A stretch of 64,000 nt of DNA from Aureimonas populi (GTDB taxonomy: Bacteria; Pseudomonadota; Alphaproteobacteria; Rhizobiales; Rhizobiaceae), in assembly GCF_017815515.1 (NCBI RefSeq), contig NZ_CP072611.1:2108001-2172000 (forward strand), in the 5' to 3' direction. Numbering within the stretch: the stretch's first letter is position 1; every line of letters begins with the position of its first letter. Positions 25,271 through 35,089 of this stretch are shown piece after piece. The position numbers and the translations under genes are program-made. Under the pieces are notes generated by a model, which made no database searches, was not told where the DNA came from, and saw nothing but the letters and a program-made list of their open reading frames with translations.

Positions 25271-27352
25271 CTAGCGGCCCTCGCGATACCAGGTGGCCGA
25301 GATACCCAGCAGCAGCACCGCCAGCCCCAGGAAGCCGGCGAAGAGCGGCGTGCGCTCCACCCCGCGCAGCACGGTCTCCTCGCTGCGGCGCAGCCCGATC
25401 CAGTTCTCGCCCGAGGCGGGGGCGCGGGGCGCGACGGTCTGGATGCGGGGCAGGGCGATGTCGCCCTCCGCCTGCGCCAGCCGCCGCACGCTGCCGCCGC
25501 TGTCCTGCGCGAGCGGCGCGAGCTTGTCTTGCGTCGAGATCGCCTCGCGGTATTCGCGCGGATTCACCGGCCCGACATTGACGAGCGTGCGCAGATCGCC
25601 GTTGGCGATCTGGTAGAGGCCGAGCTCGCCCGCCTCGATCCGGCCCGTCCAGAGACCTTCGCCGGTCTCCTCCAGCGCGAGGGTGGAGGCCGTGCCGCCG
25701 GGGGTGACGATGGTGGCCGGGCCCGGATTCTCCCCGATCGTGTTGCGCGTGACGGTGATGCCGTCCTCGCCCGCCACGGCCCGCAGCGCCTCCTCCTCCA
25801 GCTCCGGCTCCTTCATCAGCCAGTGCGCCAGCCGGCGGAACAGCGCGACATGGGGGCCGCCGCCGTCGAAGCCGCGCGACCAGAGCCAGCCATGGTCCGA
25901 AAGCAGGAGCGCGACGCGCCCTTCGCCGGCGCGGTCCAGCACCAGGAGCGGCTTCTCGTCCGGCCCCTCCATCACCACTTCGCCCGCCGTGCCGCCCACG
26001 TCGATGGAACGGAACCACGGGCTCCAGGCGGGCGGCGTCTGCTCGGCCCCCGGCAGGTCGCGCGTTACGGGATGCTTGCGGCCGAGGTCCGAGAGGGCGG
26101 CGCGGAAGGGCTGCTCGTCCACCGCGCCCGTCGGCAGCGCCGGCAGCACGGAGGCGAGCGGCGAGCTGGCGATGGAATCGCGCCCAGCATATTCCGGCCC
26201 TGCGGCGACGAGGATGGCCCCGCCATTCTCCACATATTGCGCGATATAGTCGTAATAGAGCGTCGGCAGCACGCCCCGGCGCTGGTAGCGGTCGAAGATG
26301 ATGAGATCGAAATCCTCGATCCGCTCCACGAAGAGCTCGCGCGTGGGAAAGGCGATGAGCGAGAGTTCGTCGATCGGCGTGCCGTCCTGCTTCTCCGGCG
26401 GGCGCAGGATGGTGAAATGCACGAGGTCCACCGCCGCGTCGGACTTCAGGAGGTTGCGCCATGTGCGCTCGCCCGCATGGGGCTCGCCCGAGACGAGCAG
26501 GACGCGCAGGTTCTCGCGAATGCCGTCCACCACGGCGATGGCGCGGTTGTTGACGGTGGTGATCTCGCGCTCTTCTCCGGCCACGGAAAGCTCGACGATG
26601 CTTTCGCCCGCGCGCGGGAGCTGGAAGGCCAGCTCGCCCTCGCGCCCCGGCACCGCCGTCTGCCGGGCGAAGAGGTCGCCGTTCAGATAGGCGCGAAGCT
26701 CCACCGGCGCCTCGCCCGCGCCTTCGCCCTCCTCGATGATACGGTAGGTCAGGCGCTGCTCCTCTCCCACCACGCCGAAGCGCGGGGAGGAGACGATCTC
26801 CACGCGCCGGTCGAACTCGTCGGGCCGGCCGGTCACCAGCGCGTGGACGGGGGCGGCGAAGCCGAGTTCGGCCGCGCTTTCGGGAATGTCGTGCACCTGG
26901 CCGTCCGTCAGCAGGATCGCCCCGCCGACGCGGGCGGGCGAGACGTCCCGCAGCGCGGTTCCGAGGGCGGAGAAGAGGGCGGTGGTCCGTTCCGGGTCCG
27001 CGCCGGGCTCCGCGCCCGCTTCCACGACGCGCACTTCCAGCTCCGGGCGCTCGGCCAGTTCCGCCTGCAACCCCGCCAGCGCGGCGTCGGTCTGCGCGTT
27101 GCGTTCGCCGATGCCCTGGCTCTGGCTTCGGTCCACGACCAGCGCGACGACGCTGGAGAGGGGGTCGCGCTCCTCGCGCAGCGCCACGGGGTTGGCGAGC
27201 GCGAGCAGGAGCGCGGCCAGCGCCAGCACGCGCAGCACGGCCCCGCGCAGGCCCGAGAGCAGGAGAACCAGCGCGACGAGCCCCGCCACGGCCGCGAAGA
27301 TGGCGATCTGCGCCCACGGGAAGACGGGGGCGAAGGCGATGGACCAGCTCAT
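25271..27352 (-). CDS. membrane protein of a Bat-like operon (VWA/GATase-like)
   Basis: The 693-residue protein has two N-terminal membrane helices (about 12-55), a von Willebrand A-like stretch (VVALVVDRSQSQ, GAILLTDGQVHD), a beta-rich middle, a class I amidotransferase-like domain (LRVLLVSGEPHAGERTWRN, about 280-480, without an obvious catalytic Cys), and a C-terminal helix followed by SATWYREGR. It is the last gene of a MoxR-DUF58-DUF4159 operon and starts one base before the previous stop's end. Its role in this presumed chaperone or envelope system is unknown. Confidence 0.75.
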   Translation of the reverse strand: MSWSIAFAPVFPWAQIAIFAAVAGLVALVLLLSGLRGAVLRVLALAALLLALANPVALREERDPLSSVVALVVDRSQSQGIGERNAQTDAALAGLQAELAERPELEVRVVEAGAEPGADPERTTALFSALGTALRDVSPARVGGAILLTDGQVHDIPESAAELGFAAPVHALVTGRPDEFDRRVEIVSSPRFGVVGEEQRLTYRIIEEGEGAGEAPVELRAYLNGDLFARQTAVPGREGELAFQLPRAGESIVELSVAGEEREITTVNNRAIAVVDGIRENLRVLLVSGEPHAGERTWRNLLKSDAAVDLVHFTILRPPEKQDGTPIDELSLIAFPTRELFVERIEDFDLIIFDRYQRRGVLPTLYYDYIAQYVENGGAILVAAGPEYAGRDSIASSPLASVLPALPTGAVDEQPFRAALSDLGRKHPVTRDLPGAEQTPPAWSPWFRSIDVGGTAGEVVMEGPDEKPLLVLDRAGEGRVALLLSDHGWLWSRGFDGGGPHVALFRRLAHWLMKEPELEEEALRAVAGEDGITVTRNTIGENPGPATIVTPGGTASTLALEETGEGLWTGRIEAGELGLYQIANGDLRTLVNVGPVNPREYREAISTQDKLAPLAQDSGGSVRRLAQAEGDIALPRIQTVAPRAPASGENWIGLRRSEETVLRGVERTPLFAGFLGLAVLLLGISATWYREGR

Positions 27353-27353
27353 G

Positions 27354-30149
27354 TCACTGTCCCAGCCGTTCGAGAAGCGCCGGCACGTGCACCTGGTCGG
27401 CCTTGTAGTTGCCGGTCAGCACGTACATCACGATGTTGACCCCCGCCCGGTAGGCGAATTCGCGCTGTGCCGGGTCGGCGGAATCGGTGGGGAACACGAA
27501 CATGCCCGAATCGTCCACCGCCCAGGCGGAGGCGAAGTCGTTCGAGGTGATCATGATGGAGGACACCCCGTCACCGGCGCTCGCCGGGCGCGCCTCGGCC
27601 TCATCGCCGCGCAGGCTGGCCTCCACCCAAAGGTCGGAGCCGGTGCGCCGGCCGGGAAAGTCGTCGAGGAGATAGAACGCCTTGGTCAGCACATGGTCGG
27701 CCGGCACCGGCTCCAGCGGCGCGATGTCGAGATCGGCCAGAATGTCGCGCAGGCGCCGCTGCCCCGCCGAAACGGTGCCGCCCAGCGCGTTCATCTCGTT
27801 GTCCTCCACATCGAAAAGCACCGTGCCGCCCTGCTTCATATAGGCGTCGATCCGGCTGATGGCGGCCTGGCTCGGCATCTGCGCGGCGGGGTCCACCGGC
27901 CAGTAGATCACGGGGAAGAAGGACAATTCGTCCGTCTCCAGATCCACTTCCATCGGCTCGCCCGGCTCCAGCGCCGTCTTGGCGGCGATGAAGCGGGAAA
28001 GGCCGGTGAGCCCTTGCCGCGAGATCTCGTCCCGCGCCCCGTCGCCGGTCTGCACATAGGCCAGGTGCGTGGCGGTGGTGGCGGCCAGCGCGCGGGCTGT
28101 GTCGACCTCGCCGAACTCCTGCGCCTGCGCCTGTCCGCCGGCCGCGAGCACGCAGGCCAGCGCCAGCACCGGCAGCGCGGCCGCGCCGCGCGGGCCGAGC
28201 CGGCGGCGCATGCGCGAGAAGCCGCCGTGCAGCCACAGGAGCGCGGCGGCGTCGAGCGCGAAAAGGGCAAGGGCGGCGAGGAGGAGGGCGGGTTTCAGGT
28301 CGGTGGAATCCATCAATCCGTAGGAAAGGCTCGTGGCGCCCGCGGCCGCCTCGGCGGGGAAGGGGGCCAGCGTGTCGCCCTCCTCGAACAGGTTGAGCGC
28401 GCGAAAGCCCAGGTCGCTTCCGTAGAGGCCCGGCGGGTTGGCGTTGTCGGCGGGCGTGCGCACGCCCGCCTCGATGACGAGAGGGCGCGTGGAGGACGCT
28501 GGCATCGTCATCAGCCCGCTCGCGTCGAGCGCGCGATAGGGCGCGAGCTGGCCGCTGGCCGGCGCCGCCGCCCCCGAGCGCGACAGGGCGACGATGCGCC
28601 GGAGCATCTCCACGAAGGTGCCGGAAAGCGGCAGGTTGGACCAGCTTGCGTCGGCGGCGGTGTGGACCAGCACCACCGTTCCCGCGCCGCGCGCGGCGGC
28701 GGTGACGATGGGCGTTCCGTCCGAGAGGTTCGCCCAGACCTGATGGTCGAGCGTGGCCGAGGGCTCGGCCAGAACCTGGCGCGTCACCGTCACGTCCGGC
28801 GGCACGGCAAGGCCGGCGAACGGGCTTTCGCCCGGCATGGGCGCGAAGGGCTGGGGCTGCGACCAGGACATCGCCCCGCCGAGCTGCCGCTCGCCCGCGC
28901 GCAGGCGCACGGGCACCAGCGTATCCTCGCCCACGCTGGCGGCCAGGCGCGGCCCGGCGAAGCGCAGGAGGATGCCGCCCTCCGCCACGAAGCCCTCCAG
29001 CGCCTCATGCACCGCGCCCGGCAGAACGCCGATATCGGCGAGGATCACCACCGAGGGCCCTTCCTCCAGAAGGCGCGGCACGGAGACGGAAAGATTGGCG
29101 CTGCCCGCGCGTTCCACGTCGGCGAAGGGCTCGATGGCCCGTGTGATGTAGTTCAGCGGCGAGAGCAGGGGCTGGCCGAGATCGGAGGCCTCGCCGGAGA
29201 TCACCGCCACCTTGCGGCGGCGGAAGCTGTCGTCCACGAGGCGAACCTCGGCGGCGTTCGCAAAGCCCTCCGCTTCGATGCGGGCGATGTCGTTGCGCAG
29301 TTCCACCGGCACCTCGAAGCGCGCCGCGCCCTGCGTGTCGCCGGCCGGAAAGCTGAGCTCGGCCCGGCCGATCTCGCGGCCCTGCGCGTCGAGAAGCCGG
29401 AGAGGGCGCGACAGCCCCGTGGCGCCGGGCGGGCGGGTGGCGCTCACCGCCAGCGCGTCGCCGGCATTCTCGGCGCCCGTCAGGGCGATGAGCCCGTCGG
29501 TGGAGGGGCGGAACAGGACAGTCTGCGCGGGGCCGAGCGCGGCAAGGGCCGCGCCTGCCTCGGCGGTGCCGGGCGAATCGAGCCCGTCCGTCAGGAGTGC
29601 CAGGCTGGGCGCGGCGCCGCCCGCCAGCGCCGTCGAAAGGCGCTCGGCGGCGGCGAGCCGGTCCACCGGCACGGGAAGCGGGCCGGCGGCGGCCAGCCGC
29701 TCCAGCGCGGCGGCGGCCTCGATCGGCGTCGCGTCGCCGGCCGGGTCGGCCGAGAAGGCGAGGGCGACGGGGCGCCCCTGGTCGGCCGCCTCCCGGATCA
29801 GCGCCTCGGCGGCGGCCGTCCTCTCGTCCCAATCCCCCGCGCTTGCCCAGCCATTGTCCATGAGAATGGCAAGCGGCCCGTCGCCCGCCAGCGCGTTCTC
29901 GCGCGGGTTGAGGATGGGGGCGGCGAGCGCGAAGATGATCGCGGCGGCCAGGAGAAGGCGCAGGAGCGTGAGCCACCAGGGGCTGCGCGCGGGCGTCTCC
30001 TCGCGCTTGACGATCCGCTCCAGGATACGCCACGGCGGGAAGGCTTCCGTCTGCGGCCGAGGCGGCGTGAGGCGCAGCAGCCACCAGATCGCCGGCAGGG
30101 CCAGGAGCCCGGCCAGGATCAGCGGCGCGCCGAAGGACAGGCCGCCCAT
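27354..30149 (-). CDS. BatA-N/DUF4159 domain membrane protein
   Basis: The 931-residue protein begins with the aerotolerance-regulator N-terminal segment (MGGLSFGAPLILAGLLALPA, then PPRPQTEAFPPWRIL), has a second helix near 60-80, a long periplasmic part with VWA-like and GATase-like features (AVISGEASDLGQPLLSPLNY), two helices near 650-710, and a C-terminal DUF4159 domain (about 725-930; FGEVDTARALAATTATHLAY, VIYWPVDPAAQMPS). Its start overlaps the DUF58 gene stop by one base. In such operons these proteins form a membrane complex linked to the MoxR ATPase. Confidence 0.82.
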   Translation of the reverse strand: MGGLSFGAPLILAGLLALPAIWWLLRLTPPRPQTEAFPPWRILERIVKREETPARSPWWLTLLRLLLAAAIIFALAAPILNPRENALAGDGPLAILMDNGWASAGDWDERTAAAEALIREAADQGRPVALAFSADPAGDATPIEAAAALERLAAAGPLPVPVDRLAAAERLSTALAGGAAPSLALLTDGLDSPGTAEAGAALAALGPAQTVLFRPSTDGLIALTGAENAGDALAVSATRPPGATGLSRPLRLLDAQGREIGRAELSFPAGDTQGAARFEVPVELRNDIARIEAEGFANAAEVRLVDDSFRRRKVAVISGEASDLGQPLLSPLNYITRAIEPFADVERAGSANLSVSVPRLLEEGPSVVILADIGVLPGAVHEALEGFVAEGGILLRFAGPRLAASVGEDTLVPVRLRAGERQLGGAMSWSQPQPFAPMPGESPFAGLAVPPDVTVTRQVLAEPSATLDHQVWANLSDGTPIVTAAARGAGTVVLVHTAADASWSNLPLSGTFVEMLRRIVALSRSGAAAPASGQLAPYRALDASGLMTMPASSTRPLVIEAGVRTPADNANPPGLYGSDLGFRALNLFEEGDTLAPFPAEAAAGATSLSYGLMDSTDLKPALLLAALALFALDAAALLWLHGGFSRMRRRLGPRGAAALPVLALACVLAAGGQAQAQEFGEVDTARALAATTATHLAYVQTGDGARDEISRQGLTGLSRFIAAKTALEPGEPMEVDLETDELSFFPVIYWPVDPAAQMPSQAAISRIDAYMKQGGTVLFDVEDNEMNALGGTVSAGQRRLRDILADLDIAPLEPVPADHVLTKAFYLLDDFPGRRTGSDLWVEASLRGDEAEARPASAGDGVSSIMITSNDFASAWAVDDSGMFVFPTDSADPAQREFAYRAGVNIVMYVLTGNYKADQVHVPALLERLGQ

Positions 30150-31063
30150 CAGCCCCGGCCCCCTGCCGCCGCCGGCGCGCCGGAGAGGCGGCCGTGCAGG
30201 GCCACCAGCGCCTCGGAGGCCAGCCTGTCGGTGCGGTGGGGCGTGAAGCTCCAGCCGAGCCGGCGGCAATGCTCGGCCAGGTGCTCGCGCCGGGCGTGGA
30301 AGAGCCGGCGATAGTCCTGCGCCAGCGTTTCGGCGCGCCCCGCCGTCAGCCGCGCGCCGCTTTCGGGGTCGCGAAACTCGGTGCGCCCGGTGAAGGGGAA
30401 GTCTTCCTCGGCCGGGTCGAACACCTGCACGAGGTGGCCGCGCACGCCCGAGCGGGCAAGGCGGTCGATGCGGGCGGTCGTCTCCTCGACGGGATCGAGG
30501 AAGTCGCCAATGGCGACGAACTCGCAATGCCGCTTCAGGCGCTCGGTGGCGGGAAAGCCGCCGGCCGGGCGGGCCGTGACAAGCGCGGCGGCGATCCGCT
30601 CGGCCGCGTTGCGGGCCGAGACGGGGTCCAGAACGCCGGGATAGCCGATCCGCTCGCCCGAGCGCGCGAGAAGCTCGGCCAGCGCCAGCGCCAGCACGAG
30701 CGCGCGCGATTCCTTGGAAACGCCGGCGCCGGCGGATTTGTAGAGCATGGACGGGGAGGGGTCGGCCCACAGCCACACGGTCTGCGCCGCCTCCCATTCG
30801 CGGTCGCGCAGGTAGACATGGTCGTCGCGGGCCGAGCGCCGCCAGTCGATGCGCGACACCGGCTCGCCGTCCACGAAGGGGCGGAACTGCCAGAAATTCT
30901 CGCCCTGGCCCCGCCGCCGCCGCCCGTGCCAGCCCGCCGTCACGCTCGCCACGATGCGCTGCGATTCCACCAGCAGGTCGGGCAACAGGCCCGCGTGCCG
31001 GCGCGCGCGGCCGAGCGCCTCGGGGCCGGGCGTGACATCCGTGATCGAGCCGATCGAGGCCAT
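30149..31063 (-). CDS. DUF58 domain protein
   Basis: The 304-residue protein has the DUF58 core: GENFWQFRPFVDGEPVSRIDWRRSAR followed by the VWA-like strand VWLWADPSPSMLY. DUF58 proteins work with MoxR ATPases, possibly bringing substrates to them. No membrane helix is present, unlike many DUF58 proteins. It lies 15 bases after the MoxR gene stop and is translationally coupled to the DUF4159 gene. Confidence 0.87.
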   Translation of the reverse strand: MASIGSITDVTPGPEALGRARRHAGLLPDLLVESQRIVASVTAGWHGRRRRGQGENFWQFRPFVDGEPVSRIDWRRSARDDHVYLRDREWEAAQTVWLWADPSPSMLYKSAGAGVSKESRALVLALALAELLARSGERIGYPGVLDPVSARNAAERIAAALVTARPAGGFPATERLKRHCEFVAIGDFLDPVEETTARIDRLARSGVRGHLVQVFDPAEEDFPFTGRTEFRDPESGARLTAGRAETLAQDYRRLFHARREHLAEHCRRLGWSFTPHRTDRLASEALVALHGRLSGAPAAAGGRG

Positions 31064-31078
31064 GAGCGAGCCCGCCCC

Positions 31079-32086
31079 TTAGATCGCGCGCGACAGCCGG
31101 CCGACCACGTCGCGCACATGGACGCCCTCGGCGCGGGCGGAGAAGTTCAGCGCCATGCGGTGCTGGAGGATCGGCTCGGCCAGTGCCTTCACGTCGTCGA
31201 TGGAGGGGGCGAGGCGCCCGTCATAGAGGGCGCGGGCGCGCACGCAGGTCATCAGCGCCTGGCTGGCGCGCGGTCCCGGGCCCCAGGCGACATGCGCGTC
31301 CGTCTCGGCCGAGCCGTGCCCGGGCCGGGCGGAGCGCACGAGGGCGAGGATCGCCTCCACCACGGTGTCGCTCACCGGCATCCGGCGCACCAGGAGCTGG
31401 ATCTCGCGCAGGCGCTCCGCGCTCATCACCGGCTCCGCCTTGTCCTCCTTCGCGCCCGTGGTCGCCAGCAGGATGCGCCGCTCGGCCTCGATGTCGGGAT
31501 AGGCGACGTCGATCTGCATCAGGAAGCGGTCGAGCTGGGCCTCGGGCAGGGGATAGGTGCCTTCCTGCTCCAGCGGGTTCTGCGTCGCCAAAACGTGGAA
31601 GGGTGCGGGCAGGTCGTGGCGCTCGCCGGCCACCGTCACGTGGTATTCCTGCATGGCCTGGAGCAGGGCGGACTGCGTGCGCGGCGAGGCGCGGTTGATC
31701 TCGTCGGCCATCAGGAGCTGGGCGAAGACGGGCCCCTTCACGAAGCGGAAGGAGCGGCGTCCGCTCTCGTCCTGATCCATCACCTCCGTGCCCACGATGT
31801 CGGAGGGCATCAGGTCCGGCGTGAACTGGATGCGGCGCGCGTCGAGGCCGAGCGCCGTGCCCAGCGTCTCCACCAGCTTGGTCTTGGCAAGGCCCGGCAC
31901 GCCCACCAGCAGCGCATGGCCGCCCGCCAGGATCGCGATGAGGCTCTGCTCCACCACCGTCTCCTGCCCGAAGATGACGCGCCCCACCGAGCGGCGCACA
32001 TCGGCGATGTCGGACAGGGCCCGTTCGGCAAGGCCCACCATCGCGTCGGCGTCGAGCGTCTGGGTCTGCGGCTCGAGGATCGTCAT
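31079..32086 (-). CDS. MoxR-family AAA ATPase
   Basis: The 335-residue ATPase has Walker A LVGVPGLAKTKLVETL (Lys68), Walker B LLMADEINRASPRTQSALLQAMQE, sensor 1 VLATQNPLEQEGTYPLPEAQLDRFL and the MoxR lid domain (about 230-335). MoxR proteins are hexameric chaperone-like ATPases acting with VWA partners. The start at 32086 was chosen over the longer ORF because MTILEPQTQTLD begins a typical N terminus. It leads the Bat-like operon and is divergent from the DUF1285 gene. Confidence 0.93.
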   Translation of the reverse strand: MTILEPQTQTLDADAMVGLAERALSDIADVRRSVGRVIFGQETVVEQSLIAILAGGHALLVGVPGLAKTKLVETLGTALGLDARRIQFTPDLMPSDIVGTEVMDQDESGRRSFRFVKGPVFAQLLMADEINRASPRTQSALLQAMQEYHVTVAGERHDLPAPFHVLATQNPLEQEGTYPLPEAQLDRFLMQIDVAYPDIEAERRILLATTGAKEDKAEPVMSAERLREIQLLVRRMPVSDTVVEAILALVRSARPGHGSAETDAHVAWGPGPRASQALMTCVRARALYDGRLAPSIDDVKALAEPILQHRMALNFSARAEGVHVRDVVGRLSRAI

Positions 32087-32293
32087 GGCGGTTCTCCGTC
32101 GGAAGGGCGGCGAGGCGGCGGGCCGGCCGCCGGCGCCATGAAATCGCCCGGAGGCGCGGATGGCAAGCGTGGATCGGGGAACTATCTGGTGACTGGCAAG
32201 GCCGGCCAAAATAAGACTGCTCCGGCCCGCTCCCCCTTCCGGGAAGCGCGGACGATCAAGGACTTGTCATAGAAGCTTCGGCAAGGAGTGCAA

Positions 32294-32887
32294 TTGGACG
32301 AGGAGAATCAGGCAGGCGCGGCGCACGAGCCGGGGGCGGGTCTGGCGGCCCTTCTGGCGCGAGCCGAGCGGGCCGGCAGGCAGGCGCCCCCGGTGGAGCG
32401 CTGGCACCCGGCGCGCTGCGGCGCCATCGACATGGTCATCCGCGCCGACGGAAGCTGGATGCACGAGGGTGCGCCTATCCGCCGCGAGGCTCTGGTGCGC
32501 CTGTTCTCCAGCGTCCTGCGCAAGGACGAGGACGGCACGACCTATCTGGTGACGCCCGCCGAGATGCTCTCGATCACCGTGGAGGACGCCCCCTTCCTGG
32601 CGGTGGAAATGAATCGCGCGACAAGGGGATGCGAGCCGGCGCTCACCTTCCGCACGAATGTGGGCGACGTGGTGGAGGCGGGCCCCGACCACCCCCTGCG
32701 CTTCCCGGCAGCGGGCGGAGCCTTCCGGCCCTATCTTCACGTTCGCGGCCGGCTGGAGGCGCGCCTGACGCGCCCGCTCGCGCTGGAACTGGCCGATTGC
32801 ATCGAGTGGGAGGGGGAGGCCGCCTTCATCCGCTCGCGCGGCGCGCGCTTTCCCCTGCCGCCGGAAGCCTTCGCCGACCATGGCTGA
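32294..32887 (+). CDS. DUF1285 family protein with TTG start
   Basis: The 197-residue protein contains the DUF1285 domain (ERWHPARCGAIDMVIRADGSWMHEGAPI, LFSSVLRKDEDGTTYLVTPAE, RPYLHVRGRLEARL), a proteobacterial family of unknown function. The start is taken as TTG at 32294 because AAGGAG (32283-32288) lies five bases upstream; the GTG at 32288 overlaps that ribosome binding site. It overlaps the Nudix gene by eight bases and begins a three-gene operon with it and the CCA-transferase gene. Confidence 0.82.
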   Translation: MDEENQAGAAHEPGAGLAALLARAERAGRQAPPVERWHPARCGAIDMVIRADGSWMHEGAPIRREALVRLFSSVLRKDEDGTTYLVTPAEMLSITVEDAPFLAVEMNRATRGCEPALTFRTNVGDVVEAGPDHPLRFPAAGGAFRPYLHVRGRLEARLTRPLALELADCIEWEGEAAFIRSRGARFPLPPEAFADHG

Positions 32888-33506
32888 GGCTTCCATACTG
32901 ACGGGCGAGGATTTTCGCCGCCGCGTCCTGGCGCGGGGCGGCGAGCGGCTGGAGGAGGACCATGGCGACCATGTCCTCAATCCCGACCTCGACCAGCTTC
33001 TCGAAAGGGCCGGCGCGCGCGAGGCGGCGGTGCTCGTGCCCGTGGTGGACAGGCCGGAGGGCGCGCAGATCATCCTGACGACGCGTGCCCGCAGCCTGCG
33101 CAAGCATTCGGGGCAGGTGGCCTTTCCCGGCGGCTCCATCGACCCGCAGGACGCCTCGCCGGAGGCGGCGGCCCTGCGCGAGGCGCGAGAGGAGATCGAC
33201 CTCGACCCCGCCTTCGTCGATCCGGTCGGCCGCCTGCCGCGCTACGTCACCACCACGGGCTTCCGCATCACGCCGGTGCTGGCCGTGGTGCGGCCCGGCT
33301 TCTCCCTGCGTCCCGACCCCGCCGAGGTGGAGGATGCCTTCGAGGTGCCGCTCGCCTTCCTGATGGACAAGGCCAACCATGCGCGGGAAAGCCGTGTATG
33401 GCAGGGGCGCGAACGGCATTATTACGTGATGCCCTTCGGCGAGCGCTTCATCTGGGGCGTGACGGCCGGCATCCTGCGCACTCTCTACGAAAGGCTCTAT
33501 GCATGA
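32880..33506 (+). CDS. CoA pyrophosphatase-type Nudix hydrolase
   Basis: The 208-residue protein has the NuCoA motif LRKHSGQVAFPGG and the Nudix box GGSIDPQDASPEAAALREAR followed by EEIDL, as in NudL/YeaB-type enzymes that split coenzyme A into phosphopantetheine and 3',5'-ADP. It is cytoplasmic. Coding ends overlap both neighbours (eight bases with DUF1285, ATGA with the CCA-transferase gene), so the three products are made together. Confidence 0.9.
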   Translation: MAEASILTGEDFRRRVLARGGERLEEDHGDHVLNPDLDQLLERAGAREAAVLVPVVDRPEGAQIILTTRARSLRKHSGQVAFPGGSIDPQDASPEAAALREAREEIDLDPAFVDPVGRLPRYVTTTGFRITPVLAVVRPGFSLRPDPAEVEDAFEVPLAFLMDKANHARESRVWQGRERHYYVMPFGERFIWGVTAGILRTLYERLYA

Positions 33507-34726
33507 CCCATCGGATCGAGGCCGAATGGCTCGGCGATCCGCTTCTCCAGCGGGTTCTCTCCATCCTCGGGCGCGACGGGGAGGAGGCGCGGATCGTCGG
33601 CGGGGCGGTGCGCAATCATCTGATGGGCCACCCCATCACCGATGTGGACATCGCCACCACGGCGCTGCCGGAGACGGTGATCGAGCGCGGGCGGGAGGCG
33701 GGCTTCAAGCCGGTGCCCACCGGCGTCGAGCACGGCACGGTCACGCTGGTGGCGGAGGGTCGGCCCTTCGAGGTCACGACCCTGCGGCAGGACCGCGAGA
33801 CGGACGGCCGCCATGCCACCGTGCTGTTCGGCCGCGACTGGAAGGCGGACGCCGAGCGGCGCGACTTCACCGTCAACGCGCTCTACTGCGATGGCGAGGG
33901 CCATGTGCTCGATCTGGTGGGCGGGCTCGCCGACATCGCCACGCGCACCGTGCGCTTCATCGGCGATCCGGCGGCGCGCATCGAGGAAGACTATTTGCGC
34001 ATCCTGCGCTTCTACCGCTTCTTCGCCTGGTACGGCTCCGGCCGGCCGGACGCCGAAGGCATCCGCGCCACCACGCGGCTGAAGGGGGGCCTGTCGCGCC
34101 TGTCCGCCGAGCGTGTCTGGGCCGAGCTGAAGAAGCTGCTCGCCGCGCCCGATCCCTCCCGCGCGCTCCTGTGGATGCGCCAGACCGGGATCCTCACTGC
34201 GATCCTCCCCGAATCGGAGCGTTGGGGCATCGATGCGATCCACGGCCTCGTCGCGAGCGAAGCGGCGCGGGGCTGGGTGCCGGACGCGCTCCTGCGCCTG
34301 ATGGCGATCGTGCCGCCCGACGAGGCACGCATGGTGGAGCTGGCCCGGCGCCTGCGCCTCTCCAACGCCGAACGCGATCGCCTCACCGCCTTCGCGATGA
34401 CGCCGCCGCTGAATGCCGACACAGACGACGCCGCCCTGCGCGCCGCCCTCTATTTCGGCGAGCCGCGCGGCGTCCGCGACCGTCTGGCGCTGGCGCTGGC
34501 CGGCTCGGATGCGAAGGGCGCGCTGGAGGAGACCGCCGCTCTGGCGCGCCAGTTAGAGGCTGCCGCCAGCTTCCGCAAACCCCGCCTGCCCGTGAGCGGC
34601 GCGGATCTGACCGCCGCGGGGCTGGAGCCGGGGCCCGATTTCGGCCGCTCCCTCAAGCGCCTGGAAGCCGACTGGGTTTCCAGCGGCTTCACGCTCGACC
34701 GCGCCGCGCTTCTCTCGAGGCTCTGA
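33503..34726 (+). CDS. cca: CCA tRNA nucleotidyltransferase
   Basis: The 407-residue enzyme belongs to the class II nucleotidyltransferases that build or repair the CCA end of tRNA (alternatively a poly(A) polymerase-like member). The head domain has IVGGAVRNHLMGHPITDVDIAT, with GG and DxD motifs, and VTTLRQDRETDGRHATVLFGRDWKADAERRDFTVNAL in parts; RIEEDYLRILRFYRFFAWY follows. The start at 33503 gives an ATGA overlap with the Nudix gene. A terminator follows. Confidence 0.92.
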   Translation: MTHRIEAEWLGDPLLQRVLSILGRDGEEARIVGGAVRNHLMGHPITDVDIATTALPETVIERGREAGFKPVPTGVEHGTVTLVAEGRPFEVTTLRQDRETDGRHATVLFGRDWKADAERRDFTVNALYCDGEGHVLDLVGGLADIATRTVRFIGDPAARIEEDYLRILRFYRFFAWYGSGRPDAEGIRATTRLKGGLSRLSAERVWAELKKLLAAPDPSRALLWMRQTGILTAILPESERWGIDAIHGLVASEAARGWVPDALLRLMAIVPPDEARMVELARRLRLSNAERDRLTAFAMTPPLNADTDDAALRAALYFGEPRGVRDRLALALAGSDAKGALEETAALARQLEAAASFRKPRLPVSGADLTAAGLEPGPDFGRSLKRLEADWVSSGFTLDRAALLSRL

Positions 34727-34739
34727 GGACCGGCAATAA

Positions 34740-34764
34740 AAAACGGGCCGCCGGGGCCCGTTTT
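34740..34764. terminator. intrinsic terminator after cca
   Basis: AAAACGGGCC (34740-34749) and GGCCCGTTTT (34755-34764) flank a 5-nt loop; A-runs and T-runs make it work for cca and for the convergent DUF1059 gene. Confidence 0.88.
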
Positions 34765-34794
34765 CGTTCGGCGTTTCAAAGAGCGCGCAAGCGC

Positions 34795-34977
34795 TCAATG
34801 CGCGGTTGCGGCTTCCGTCGTGGCCAGCCGGAATGCATCCATCATGGAGGGGGTGATTCGCTCTACGCCCAGTTGCTTGGCCTGGATAACGGCCTTGCGA
34901 ATGAGGTCCGCCTGGCTCTCGGCGCGAATGACGCGGTCGCATCCAGGAATGACACCAGCACAGTTGAGTTCGTACAT
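34795..34977 (-). CDS. DUF1059 small protein
   Basis: The 60-residue protein starts MYELNCAGVIPGCDRVIRAE; the Cys-x6-PGC motif and the following helix pattern (QADLIRKAVIQAKQLG) match DUF1059, a family of small putative metal-binding proteins. An excellent ribosome binding site (GGGAGG) precedes the ATG. It ends with THs helix ATTEAATAH and is single-gene, between the terminator and hemF. Confidence 0.82.
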   Translation of the reverse strand: MYELNCAGVIPGCDRVIRAESQADLIRKAVIQAKQLGVERITPSMMDAFRLATTEAATAH

Positions 34978-35089
34978 GTCTGCCTCCCAGTGATCATTAA
35001 CGTCTCTGTTGAAAAGATGGCGCGGTCAACTTGTATTTCAATGCGTAACCATCAATTCATCGCGCGTGAACGGGCGTGTTTCGCCGGCC

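Noticed and set aside
24093..27317. A 1074-codon frame overlapping the patatin and membrane protein genes
   Set aside because: It is an alternate frame of two well supported genes, rich in Arg, Gly and Pro, and without recognisable motifs.
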